A DNA stretch of 42,455 bases from an uncultured Mediterraneibacter sp. (GTDB lineage Bacteria > Bacillota > Clostridia > Lachnospirales > Lachnospiraceae), in assembly GCA_944381495.1 (NCBI GenBank), contig CALWLJ010000027.1, forward strand, positions 1 to 42,455. The letters are read 5' to 3'. The notes below the pieces were generated by a model, which was not told the DNA's origin, did no database searches, and was given only the letters and a program-made list of their open reading frames with translations. Shown here piece after piece: positions 7,292 through 14,544 of this stretch (position 1 is the first letter of the stretch; each line of letters opens with the position of its first letter). A program made the translations under genes and the position numbers.

Positions 7292-9154
7292 CTACCAGCT
7301 CACTCTCACTCTCACGCCCTCTTCTATATTCTCCACTTTCATCTTCATCCCATGCATCTGGAATATCCGCCTAGCCAGATAAAGTCCCATTCCCAGGTGT
7401 TTCTCCCCATAAGCATCCGCGCCTCTCGCCCGCTTTCCTGTCCAGAGCATCTCGCCGATACGGGACAGATCCTCCTCAGGGATCGGATTTCCGGTATTTT
7501 CTATCACGCACGTCCCAACATCTGCCGTGATATAGATCCAGCCCCCGCGCCGGTTGTAACTGACTGCATTATCCAACAGACACCGGAAAGCCTTCTCAAG
7601 CATGGTCTGGTCGCCTTCTATTGTAATCTCTTCCGGACAGCGCAGGCATACATCAATTTCTCTTTCCTTCGCCCTGGACTCCAGCCGTTCTGCTTCTGTT
7701 TCCAGAAGCTGGCTGAGAGAAAACTTTTTCCTGCTCATCTGCGTATCTCTGCTGTCCAGCCTGGACACCTGGATCATCTCTTTCACCGTCCCGTCCATCT
7801 CTTCTGTCTGTCCTATGATATGATCCAGATAGTATTCTCTCTTGCCGGTATCAGGATTCTCCTTCAGATTTTCCGCAAATCCACGGATCACACTGAGAGG
7901 AGTTTTCATCTCATGTGCCATGGCATTGGTAAAATCTCTTCGCTGCAATTCCGTTTCCGCCATCTTTCTGTAGCTCTTATTCAAGATCCACAGCACATAG
8001 GCGATACAGGCCAGCATAAGCAGAGCTCCGCCCAGATACACATACCGCATATAATCCATAGCTGCCAGCCAGGAGTGCGACGTCATACGAAGCTTCAGTG
8101 TGCAGACCGTCTCTTCCGAATCACTGTCTGTATTGTAGAAATAGACAGGAACTGTCAGATCCGCCTCTGTCTCCGGAACATCATCTTCCAGCTCTTGTCC
8201 TGCTCCCGTGTAGCTGAGACTGCCATTCTCACCGAGCCAGAACTCAGCGGTCTCCCTGATTCTGTCCGGAAAGCTGTTCAAGTATTCATCCTGTCGCCAC
8301 TCCGGCCAGCGGTTGACTTCTGAATCCTGGCCTGGGAAATATCCACCGGAAATTAAGAATGAAGCCCTGGCAAGTCCATACTCATCTGTTTCTTCAGATT
8401 CTTCGTCCGTAGACACCTGCGGATTATCCCATCTCCAGATCTCCTCCGGATCCATTTTTTTATATATCCGCTCCTCTTCCCCATCCTCCTGAAGGCTCAT
8501 AGCCGTGCCTGTCCATTCTTCCGCTTCCTCCTGATCCATCTGCTGATATTTTCTGCGCGAGACCGATATGGCCGTCAACTCACCGTCAGTTGTAAGCTTT
8601 GGCGAAATACTATACTCCTCCCATTCGTCTGAATACTTATATTTCGATTCTTGAAGGTTTAAAAAGTAATATCCGCTCAGCTGATCCAGTTCTTCTTCCG
8701 CCAGATACTCGTCTATACGTGTTGTCCAGATCTCGGCTTCTCCTTCTTTCTCCGGATTCGCCGCATACCCTACAAAAACCGGTCCGCTCTCAGCGATCTT
8801 CTCTCCATCCCCGTCCCATGCCGCTCCAGACCAGAGCATATACGGCAGTTCTCCCTGTCTGACACAGGATGCCAACACAAAATTCAGAGCGTTTCCCGCG
8901 CTTTCCCGGGTCACATGGATCTGTCCGCCTTCATCAGTCTGGAACGCACTTGACGCATAGTCCGTTATCCATTCACTGATCTTATCCAGAGACTCCATAT
9001 GATCCTGCCGGAACTTCTGCTGCACGAGCACAGTGGCAAGCCCCATGCTTCCCACATACAATGCTCCGAAGATCATGATCACCCGCCGGAGGACTCCCGG
9101 CGGTATATAAGATTTCCGTTTCCCCTGAGTTATCCGTTTGTCCCGAACCTTCAT
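7292..9154 (-). CDS. Sensor histidine kinase
   Basis: The 620-residue membrane kinase pairs with the response regulator encoded just upstream. One transmembrane helix lies at about residues 22-42 and a second near 375-395 (GGALLMLACIAYVLWIL). Between them is an extracellular sensor domain of some 330 residues, rich in acidic and aromatic residues and without a recognised fold. No HAMP domain is apparent. The HisKA box has its phospho-acceptor His at about 413 (AMAHEMKTPLSVIRGF). The HATPase N box (LLDNAVSYN) and late glycine box (HLGMGLYLARRI) follow. Its ATG (9154) overlaps the regulator's TGA by ATGA, and GGAGGTG lies just upstream, so translation is coupled. The signal is unknown; neighbouring genes encode a mannosidase and membrane proteins. 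Confidence 0.9.
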   Translation of the reverse strand: MKVRDKRITQGKRKSYIPPGVLRRVIMIFGALYVGSMGLATVLVQQKFRQDHMESLDKISEWITDYASSAFQTDEGGQIHVTRESAGNALNFVLASCVRQGELPYMLWSGAAWDGDGEKIAESGPVFVGYAANPEKEGEAEIWTTRIDEYLAEEELDQLSGYYFLNLQESKYKYSDEWEEYSISPKLTTDGELTAISVSRRKYQQMDQEEAEEWTGTAMSLQEDGEEERIYKKMDPEEIWRWDNPQVSTDEESEETDEYGLARASFLISGGYFPGQDSEVNRWPEWRQDEYLNSFPDRIRETAEFWLGENGSLSYTGAGQELEDDVPETEADLTVPVYFYNTDSDSEETVCTLKLRMTSHSWLAAMDYMRYVYLGGALLMLACIAYVLWILNKSYRKMAETELQRRDFTNAMAHEMKTPLSVIRGFAENLKENPDTGKREYYLDHIIGQTEEMDGTVKEMIQVSRLDSRDTQMSRKKFSLSQLLETEAERLESRAKEREIDVCLRCPEEITIEGDQTMLEKAFRCLLDNAVSYNRRGGWIYITADVGTCVIENTGNPIPEEDLSRIGEMLWTGKRARGADAYGEKHLGMGLYLARRIFQMHGMKMKVENIEEGVRVRVSW

Positions 9155-9825
9155 AACGACACCTCCATCCTGTAGCCGGACTGACGGACCGTCCGGATGG
9201 CACACCAGCTGCCTGAGAGCACTTTTCTCAGCTTCTTGATATGATTGTCAACGACCCGCTCATTTCCCTCGAAGTCATATCCCCAGAAACGAATAAGCAG
9301 CTGCTCTCTTGTAAAGGTACGGTTGGGATTCTCCAGGAAGAATACCAGCATCTCATATTCCTTCGGCGGAAGGCTCTGTTCCACGCCGTTTACAAGAGCT
9401 TTTCTCCTCTGTGTATCTACCTCGATGCCTCCAGCACAGATCCGGTCGCCCGGCCGCTCTCCGCGGAGCCGGTTCATCATAGCCATTACCTTGGCATGAA
9501 GCACCGGGAGGGAAAAGGGCTTTGTCACGTAATCGTCCGCCCCGGCAGCGTACCCGTTCAGTTCGTCCTCTTCCAGCACCCGGGCGGTGATGAAAAACAC
9601 AGGCACGTCACTTAATTTTCTGATTTCCCTGCATACGGCAAATCCGTCTCTGCCCGGAAGCATGACATCCAGAAGGACCATCTGGTAATTCCCCGACACA
9701 ACCATCTCCAGCGCCGTCTCGCCGTCATAAGCCTCATCTGTCTGCCACCCTTTTGCTGTGAAGTAGTCGCTTACCGCCTCGCAGAGAAGCCGGTCATCCT
9801 CCACGATCAATATCTTCATTCCCAT
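9151..9825 (-). CDS. OmpR/PhoB-family response regulator
   Basis: The protein has a receiver domain (residues 3-120) with acidic pocket D10/D11, phosphorylatable D53 (VLLDVMLPGRDGF) and the conserved Lys of TKPFSL. A C-terminal winged helix (about 130-224) contains LPPKEYEMLVFFLENPNRTF and the recognition region ERVVDNHIKKLRKVL. Several in-frame start codons exist up to 9858. The ATG at 9825 is preferred because GGAGGGG lies seven bases upstream and the receiver begins four residues later (MGMKILIVEDD). The stop overlaps the kinase start. Three A/T-rich direct repeats about two helical turns apart lie 90-145 bases upstream and are candidate autoregulatory sites. Confidence 0.93.
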   Translation of the reverse strand: MGMKILIVEDDRLLCEAVSDYFTAKGWQTDEAYDGETALEMVVSGNYQMVLLDVMLPGRDGFAVCREIRKLSDVPVFFITARVLEEDELNGYAAGADDYVTKPFSLPVLHAKVMAMMNRLRGERPGDRICAGGIEVDTQRRKALVNGVEQSLPPKEYEMLVFFLENPNRTFTREQLLIRFWGYDFEGNERVVDNHIKKLRKVLSGSWCAIRTVRQSGYRMEVSL

Positions 9826-9916
9826 ATCCGCCCCTCCGATGTGCATTCTGTTTCGCATCCCGTTCTTCGATCCGCCTGCTCCGGACCTTTTCTTTCTGAT
9901 TTCAGTGTATCAGGGA

Positions 9917-9968
9917 TTTATATTCTTTTTGTATCCTTTTATATTCTTTTCCACTTATATATACTTTT
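9917..9968 (-). promoter_or_regulatory. Direct repeats before the response regulator gene
   Basis: The 13-mer TTTATATTCTTTT (plus strand) occurs at 9917-9929 and 9938-9950, exactly 21 bases apart, and a third related copy TTATATATACTTTT lies at 9955-9968. OmpR-family dimers bind such tandem half-sites. Autoregulation by the downstream regulator is inferred. Confidence 0.5.
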
Positions 9969-10020
9969 CCGCTGAAACGCAACCTTACAGTTAGCTGTTC
10001 AGTTCTGTCTCCGTACCCAG

Positions 10021-10158
10021 CCGTGAAGGAGCTGTGTTGCCACGAAGGCCCGCAGCAGAACGCCGGCACTTAAGCCGCGTCCTTTGCGGCTTTACGTGTC
10101 CGCTGCGCTCTGCTCCGAGCGAAATCGCGGCCGCCGGGGCAACACAGCTCCTTCGCGG
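10021..10158. repeat. Long hairpin element, copy A, with an insert in its loop
   Basis: Arms 10021-10041 and 10138-10158 form a 21-bp stem with a single T-G pair (core GAAGGAGCTGTGTTGCC). The loop begins ACGAAGGCCCG and reaches CGCCGG, as in copy B (25267-25335). Unlike copy B, about 70 further bases follow, bounded by a second CGCCGG and containing the smaller hairpin AAGCCGC/GCGGCTT. No T tract follows on either strand, so it is not an ordinary terminator. It fills most of the gap between the regulator gene and the next minus-strand gene. Confidence 0.8.
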
Positions 10159-10189
10159 CGGACGTCTGAGAAAAACTCAGCACTCCCCC

Positions 10190-10552
10190 TCAAAGCCTGT
10201 ATACCCCCATAAACTCCGGATAGTACTGCTCAATCGCTCTATTGAACTGCATTTTCAGGAGTCCTATAGTCAGGACCCAGGAAATACCCAGCGCCCCGAC
10301 TCCCATAACCAGCGTGAAGATAAGACTGATCAGCATCGCCGCTCCGCCCGCCTCTGTGGCAAACATCAGCAGATTTACAACAATAATGCAGACAAATACG
10401 GTCACAGCCGCTCTTCTAAATCCCGTACATCTGTTATCCTGATCATGCTTCAGTTTCTCATAGACCCGCCCCAGCTCTTTTGAGGAATATTTCTTTTCTT
10501 TCAGATTCTTCTTAATTGTTCTGTCCAGTTCAACATAATGAATTGCAGCCAT
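10190..10552 (-). CDS. Small membrane protein, function unknown
   Basis: The 120-residue protein starts MAAIHYVELD. Its charged N-terminal half (KKNLKEKKYSSKELGRVYEK) is followed by two hydrophobic helices at about residues 48-70 (AAVTVFVCIIVVNLLMF) and 75-100 (LISLIFTLVMGVGALGI). I do not recognise the family. Its ATG overlaps the TAA of the upstream gene as TAATG, and GGAGGAAA at the end of that gene serves as ribosome binding site, so it is translationally coupled to the EF-Tu-domain-2-like membrane protein. The two may work together at the membrane, but no function can be assigned. Confidence 0.75.
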   Translation of the reverse strand: MAAIHYVELDRTIKKNLKEKKYSSKELGRVYEKLKHDQDNRCTGFRRAAVTVFVCIIVVNLLMFATEAGGAAMLISLIFTLVMGVGALGISWVLTIGLLKMQFNRAIEQYYPEFMGVYRL

Positions 10553-11022
10553 TATTTTCCTCCATAAACAATCACATCTCCAGGCTTCAGTTCTTCCGCT
10601 TCCACATTTTTCAGCCAGACCGCAGCTGCCGTATCTGCCGCCCCCGGCGCAGCCTGCCCACGGACCTCGATGCCGCGGATCTTTGTGCGGATCACATTTC
10701 CGCTCTGTGCGTGAACCTCCACCCGGTCTCCCACTTCCATCGTTCCGGCAACTACACCTGCAGCAACACATCCTCCACTTTTCATAGCAAATACATCCTC
10801 AACAACAAATCGATAACGGTCCCTCCCCACCTTTCCGCGAAAACAGGATACACATGCACATAGGAACACAACAGTAAGCATCCCCGCCCCGACAGTCAGA
10901 TGATACTTCTTCCGTCCCGGCGCAGCCGAGCCATGCTCCATCCGGAAAAAGATAACAGTAAGTACCGCAAAGACCGCCGCAAGGAACAGATATTTTAGTA
11001 TGTTGAAAATTCTTTTCCTCAT
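10552..11022 (-). CDS. Membrane-anchored protein with an EF-Tu domain-2-like beta barrel
   Basis: The 156-residue protein has two N-terminal hydrophobic helices (about 8-28 and 42-60). A soluble domain follows that reads like domain 2 of EF-Tu/IF-2 translational GTPases: RFVVEDVFAMKSGGCVAAG, then GTMEVGDRVEV, then ELKPGDVIV. In EF-Tu this barrel follows the GTPase domain, which is wholly absent here. Such stand-alone barrels occur in small Firmicute membrane proteins, but I know of no assigned role. The gene lies 50 bases after the YczE-like gene and overlaps the next gene, forming a three-gene minus-strand operon. GGGGGAAAT lies nine bases before the ATG. The fold call is fairly secure; the function is open. 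Confidence 0.75.
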   Translation of the reverse strand: MRKRIFNILKYLFLAAVFAVLTVIFFRMEHGSAAPGRKKYHLTVGAGMLTVVFLCACVSCFRGKVGRDRYRFVVEDVFAMKSGGCVAAGVVAGTMEVGDRVEVHAQSGNVIRTKIRGIEVRGQAAPGAADTAAAVWLKNVEAEELKPGDVIVYGGK

Positions 11023-11072
11023 TTCTTATTTCCCCCACATTTTCTCAGACGACCGCATTGTACAGACCGGGA

Positions 11073-11729
11073 TCAGATTTCCTCCAGTTTCCAGCGGTTC
11101 AGGAGCTTCCCAAGCTGTTTCGCGATCAGCCCGACCATGATGGCTGCCGCCACAGTTCCTTCTCTCACTCCCTGGAGCTGATGAGTAAAGACAAGAGACA
11201 GAACACATGCGATCACAACAAGTGTCACATCAAAACCGACTTTCATATAACCGAACTTCACCGGAATTACCTGGCAGATAGCAAGGACTACGCCCTCCCC
11301 CGCCAGCACAACCACCCCGGCCTTAACCTCCAGGCTGACCCCTATGGCCACCAGCAAGATACCGATCAGACAGAGGATCCACTGCTGCCAGTACGCATTA
11401 TAAGAAATTCCCTGCACAGCCCACACGCCAAAATCCGTCAGATACCCGAAGAAAAACGCCACCGGAAGCTGCATCAGCTGGATCGGATGATAATTCTTCC
11501 TCAGAATCAAGATCTGCATCAGAATAAAAACACAATGCATGATGATCGTCGCTGTTCCCACCGTAAGCGGCGTAAACAGACTCACAACATAAGGGACACT
11601 GGAGATCGGCGACGTGCCCAGACTGGCCTTGATCGAAAAGGCCACCCCGAAAGCCATGATCGACAAACCGACCAGAAGCAAAAGATAACGTTTCAGAATT
11701 GTGATATGTAACTTATTCAACTTGATCAT
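11073..11729 (-). CDS. YczE/YyaS-type integral membrane protein (DUF6198)
   Basis: The 218-residue protein has five or so membrane helices. The N-terminal signature FGVAFSIKASLGTSPISSVP is characteristic of YczE-like proteins, which resemble YitT-type membrane proteins. The role is unknown; some members lie near regulators of secondary metabolism. A frameshifted paralogue lies at 27889-28631. Near the start, AAGGA abuts the ATG at 11729 with no spacing, while the TTG three codons later (11720) is eight bases downstream, so TTG may be the true start. A TATAAT box at 11752-11747 has its -35 region inside the 47-bp palindrome at 11755-11801. First gene of a probable operon with the two genes downstream. 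Confidence 0.85.
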   Translation of the reverse strand: MIKLNKLHITILKRYLLLLVGLSIMAFGVAFSIKASLGTSPISSVPYVVSLFTPLTVGTATIIMHCVFILMQILILRKNYHPIQLMQLPVAFFFGYLTDFGVWAVQGISYNAYWQQWILCLIGILLVAIGVSLEVKAGVVVLAGEGVVLAICQVIPVKFGYMKVGFDVTLVVIACVLSLVFTHQLQGVREGTVAAAIMVGLIAKQLGKLLNRWKLEEI

Positions 11730-11754
11730 TCCTTTCTTTCCAGTCTATTATACC

Positions 11755-11801
11755 TCAATTGGGGACGTAGTAAAATCGGATTTTACTACGTCCCCAATTG
11801 A
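11755..11801. repeat. 47-bp perfect palindrome
   Basis: Two 23-base arms (left arm begins TCAATTGGGGACGTAG) surround a single central G at 11778 with no mismatch. It lies between the YczE-like gene and the hsp20 terminator, covers the -35 region of the YczE promoter, and is followed by related fragments (GTGTCCCAAAT, CCTGTCCC). The GGGGAC/GTCCCC ends recall REP-like sequences mobilised by Y1 (RAYT) transposases; no transposase is present here. Confidence 0.85.
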
Positions 11802-11847
11802 AATTCAGTGTGTCCCAAATCGAATTTCGCCCTGTCCCTTTTTAACG

Positions 11848-11878
11848 AAAAAAGGCCCGGCATCTTACGTGCCGGACC
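11848..11878 (-). terminator. Terminator of hsp20
   Basis: On the minus strand GGTCCGGCA (11878-11870) pairs with TGCCGGGCC (11862-11854), followed by six T. It lies 35 bases after the hsp20 stop. Confidence 0.92.
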
Positions 11879-11912
11879 CCATTTCTTATGTTTTATGCCC
11901 TTACGGGAAAGA

Positions 11913-12365
11913 TCAGCCTTCAATTGCAATGGTCTTTTTCGTCTCAACTGCTTTTGCATCCTTTTTCGGAATGCTCAGTTTCAGGATACCATCTTCGAAC
12001 TTAGCCTTGATGTCTTCCTGTGTTACTGCGTCGCCTACATAGAAGCTTCTCTGCATAGCGCCTGCGTAACGCTCTTTCCTGATGTATTTACCTTTCTTAT
12101 CCTGCTCATCCTTATCCAATCCCTTAGATGCGGAAATGGTCAGGTAACCGTTCTCAAGTTCAACGTTGATCTCGTCTTTCTTGAATCCCGGCAGGTCTAC
12201 ATCCAGTTCATATCCTGTATCATGTTCCCTGATATCGGTCTTCATGATATTCTTTGCGTTTTTACCATAAAGTGGATTCTTTCTTCCCCAGAAATCTCTG
12301 TCAAACGGAAAATCCATCCAGTCATCATCAAATAAATTCTCTCCAAAAATACTCGGCATTAACAT
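11913..12365 (-). CDS. Small heat shock protein, Hsp20/alpha-crystallin family
   Basis: The 150-residue ATP-independent holdase starts MLMPSIFGENLFDD, the standard N terminus of clostridial Hsp20. The alpha-crystallin domain spans about residues 42-135, with ELDVDLPGFKKDEINVELEN and the family's 'A.F.DGIL.L..PK' block (AKFEDGILKLSIPKK) containing the C-terminal I-x-I-like anchor. It binds unfolding proteins under heat or other stress and passes them to DnaK or ClpB. GGAG lies nine bases before the ATG. It has its own promoter with a CIRCE operator 190-235 bases upstream and its own terminator, so it is a single-gene unit under HrcA control, with a leader of about 185 bases. Confidence 0.95.
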   Translation of the reverse strand: MLMPSIFGENLFDDDWMDFPFDRDFWGRKNPLYGKNAKNIMKTDIREHDTGYELDVDLPGFKKDEINVELENGYLTISASKGLDKDEQDKKGKYIRKERYAGAMQRSFYVGDAVTQEDIKAKFEDGILKLSIPKKDAKAVETKKTIAIEG

Positions 12366-12557
12366 AAGTCATTACTCCTTCCATTATTAAAACATTAGAA
12401 ATAAGTTTTTATGAGCCGCTTTCGGCGGCTGCCATACGCACTCTTGAAGTTGTCTCAAGTGTTGCAAGCTGAGGAAACTCGGGATTCGGAGCTTCTTCCG
12501 GAACCTTTCTGCTTTCTTTATCGGTTCCTTTTGTTCCTCTTCCTTTGTTCTAGTTGT

Positions 12558-12586
12558 AATATAGCACCCGCTATCAGCACTGTCAA
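12558..12586 (-). promoter_or_regulatory. Sigma-A promoter of hsp20
   Basis: On the minus strand a consensus TTGACA (12586-12581) and TATATT (12563-12558) are separated by 17 bases. The -35 box lies inside the CIRCE operator. The leader to the ATG is about 185 bases and contains the hairpin AGCCGC/GCGGCT near 12415-12431. Confidence 0.88.
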
Positions 12587-12600
12587 CCCACGAGTGCTAG
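12574..12600 (-). promoter_or_regulatory. CIRCE operator (HrcA site)
   Basis: TCAGCACTG (12574-12582), nine bases, GAGTGCTAG (12592-12600) match the CIRCE form TTAGCACTC-N9-GAGTGCTAA with the exact 9-base spacer. The operator covers the -35 box of the hsp20 promoter, so HrcA binding would block RNA polymerase. Confidence 0.9.
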
Positions 12601-12700
12601 TTTTTTCAAAAAATTTTTAAATCCTTATTTATCTTAAAGAACAGAAAATAATAACTGATAGCTAATAGACGGATATCCGCTACGAAAAAGGACAGATAGA

Positions 12701-13087
12701 TTATGATTTCATGTTTCTATTTTTAATCCAAAGCGAAAGATTTTCGATACCTCTATCAATCCCGCCAATAATAACAAATCCTCTGATAATAGTAAAAAAG
12801 TTCACTTTATCCCATGCTATCTCCATAATTAAAAACACGATTGCCACAAAAAAGAAAAACAAGGCCCTTATCAGGCTTCCGTCTGATGGTATCTTTTTAT
12901 TTGTTTTAAGTACAGGAATGTCCAGCAGAAACTTGAAGAGCAGCCATATATAAATTCCATAAAGTATAAAAGTCACTCTATTCCCCCATGGAGATATTGC
13001 TTCGGGATGATTAAATACATAACACATAAAACAGACTGCAATGATCAGTAAAAAAATTCCAATAAGCAAATATATTTTTTTCTTCAT
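12701..13087 (-). CDS. Small integral membrane protein, function unknown
   Basis: The 128-residue, strongly hydrophobic protein has about four membrane helices: 5-25 (YLLIGIFLLIIAVCFMCYVF), 38-58 (VTFILYGIYIWLLFKFLL), 72-92 (LIRALFFFFVAIVFLIM) and 97-112. It ends in a basic tail (WIKNRNMKS). I recognise no family motif. AGGAGGCC lies eight bases before the ATG. The gene is clearly richer in A+T than its neighbours, which may mean recent acquisition or simply its hydrophobic content. It stands alone, between hsp20 (same strand, own promoter) and a divergent hydrolase gene. Confidence 0.7.
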   Translation of the reverse strand: MKKKIYLLIGIFLLIIAVCFMCYVFNHPEAISPWGNRVTFILYGIYIWLLFKFLLDIPVLKTNKKIPSDGSLIRALFFFFVAIVFLIMEIAWDKVNFFTIIRGFVIIGGIDRGIENLSLWIKNRNMKS

Positions 13088-13366
13088 GTCTCTGGCCTCC
13101 TTTACAATTCCGGTTTATTGCTGATTTCATTATACTATATCAGCTCTCCAAACGGAAAGTAATTCCCCAAAATCAATTTTTATCGCTTTCTTATCTGTTC
13201 CCCATTCACATGAAATCACATCTCCCCGCCATTTTTCACGCATTGTCACGCCCCGGTTAATTGAACGCCCCGCCCTATTCTGCTATTCTGATATGGTGCT
13301 TTACTATATTATAGCAGCAACGCAATATATCAAAAGATAAACATCAGGATATGGGAGGATGATACA

Positions 13367-14104
13367 ATGCTTATTAAAGAATATGGAGATAAAAACGGAA
13401 AGGCTGTCTTATGTGTCCCCGGAGTTTTCATGGCAGCTGAATGTTTCCGGAGACTCGCAGAGGAACTGCCTGAATATCGGATGGTATGCGTAACGCTGGA
13501 CGGTTTTCATCCGGATTCTGATGAATTCGAAAGTCTGGAACAGCAGACAGAAAAGCTGGTCCATATGCTTCAGGACAGAGGCACCACTGATTTCGAGCTG
13601 GTGATCGGTCTTTCCATGGGAACCATCTTTGCTGTCAGGCTGGCAAAACATCCCTCATTACATATTAAGAAGCTGCTCCTCGACGGTGCGGTCAATTTCT
13701 ACCGTTCAAAATACAAGCCTGTCGTACATGCGGCGATCTACCTGATCTTTTCCTATTTTATGAAAACATCAGGCGACAAGGAGCGAAGCATCCGCGATCT
13801 GGGAAAGGTCTATGGCGGAGACTGGCCGGAAATACAGTACATCTGCCGAACCTCTCTTACAAAGCCTTCCCTTCGCGTGATCGCAAAGCTCCTTGCAGAT
13901 TACAAACTGGAGCCGGGAGTTACCCAGCCCATGTACCTGCTGTACGGAGGAGACGAAGACAATGTCCAGACTAACAGCAAAGTCGTAAAAGAGCTGTACC
14001 CGGATGCAAAAATATCTGTAAAACCCGGTTACAATCATCTCGCATTTCTGAACAGAGAACCCGTGGAATACGGAAAGATCGTAAGGAAAATCCTGGACAG
14101 ATAA
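13367..14104 (+). CDS. Alpha/beta hydrolase
   Basis: The 245-residue alpha/beta-hydrolase-fold protein contains the nucleophile elbow GLSMGT (Ser about residue 86), a late acidic residue in LLYGGDEDNV (about 192) and the catalytic His in PGYNHLAF (about 225). The oxyanion region is near VPGVFMAAECF. No signal peptide is present, so it is cytoplasmic. Substrate is not predictable: the family includes esterases, lipases and peptidases. GGGAGGATG lies nine bases before the ATG. A TATATTAT box at about 13311-13318 could be the -10, but no good -35 is seen. It is a single-gene unit on the plus strand amid minus-strand genes. Confidence 0.88.
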   Translation: MLIKEYGDKNGKAVLCVPGVFMAAECFRRLAEELPEYRMVCVTLDGFHPDSDEFESLEQQTEKLVHMLQDRGTTDFELVIGLSMGTIFAVRLAKHPSLHIKKLLLDGAVNFYRSKYKPVVHAAIYLIFSYFMKTSGDKERSIRDLGKVYGGDWPEIQYICRTSLTKPSLRVIAKLLADYKLEPGVTQPMYLLYGGDEDNVQTNSKVVKELYPDAKISVKPGYNHLAFLNREPVEYGKIVRKILDR

Positions 14105-14123
14105 CGGGCAGATACGCCCCGGA

Positions 14124-14459
14124 TTACTCCTGAAACTCTTTCCTCAGCACTTCCTTCGGCGGTTCGATCTCATTTGCAATGGTGTGCTCCGTCAGTTCGG
14201 ACAGAAGTTTTATCTTCTTATTCAGAAGAGGCCTCATACAGTTGGGCACATGCTCCTGATGGGCTCTGTGTATAGCCACACATTCCTTGCAGTTGCCGTG
14301 GTAGCGGCAGGCTTTCTTACAGGGACAGTGATCCTTGTCCCTGTATTCTTCTCGGAACTGTGCCGCGAACTCTTCCTGGAGCCGGAGCCCCTCCTGGCGG
14401 TTGCCCTTGTGAAATTCTTTCATTGCTGCAAGCTCTTTCTCATTTCCCTCGATGATCAT
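14124..14459 (-). CDS. Small cysteine-rich protein, function unknown
   Basis: The 111-residue protein starts MIIEGNEKELAAMKEFHK. Its centre carries a compact Cys/His cluster, HCPCKKACRYHGNCKECV, followed by a later NCM, with spacing C-x-C-x3-C-x5-C-x2-C, likely to hold a metal. Similar 'CPC...C..HGNC..CV..H' segments occur in short clostridial proteins of unknown role. An in-frame ATG lies two codons upstream, but GGGAGG is eight bases from the ATG at 14459, so that start is chosen. It follows the AlkZ-related gene by 85 bases on the same strand and may be the last gene of that unit. Confidence 0.7.
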   Translation of the reverse strand: MIIEGNEKELAAMKEFHKGNRQEGLRLQEEFAAQFREEYRDKDHCPCKKACRYHGNCKECVAIHRAHQEHVPNCMRPLLNKKIKLLSELTEHTIANEIEPPKEVLRKEFQE

Positions 14460-14544
14460 TCTCATTTCCTCCCATATAAATAATACTTCTCTTATTGAAA
14501 ATAATAACGCCTGAAAACAATACCTCTTGAAAATAATACCGCTC

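Noticed and set aside
6131-8323. A 730-codon open frame on the plus strand
   Set aside because: It lies antisense to the beta-mannosidase and histidine kinase genes, both strongly supported by motifs. Its translation is low-complexity and matches no family, so it is an effect of codon bias.
10021-10158. Ordinary intrinsic terminator of the 10190-10552 gene
   Set aside because: The stem is long and the loop conserved with copy B, but no T tract follows on either strand, so termination alone does not explain it.
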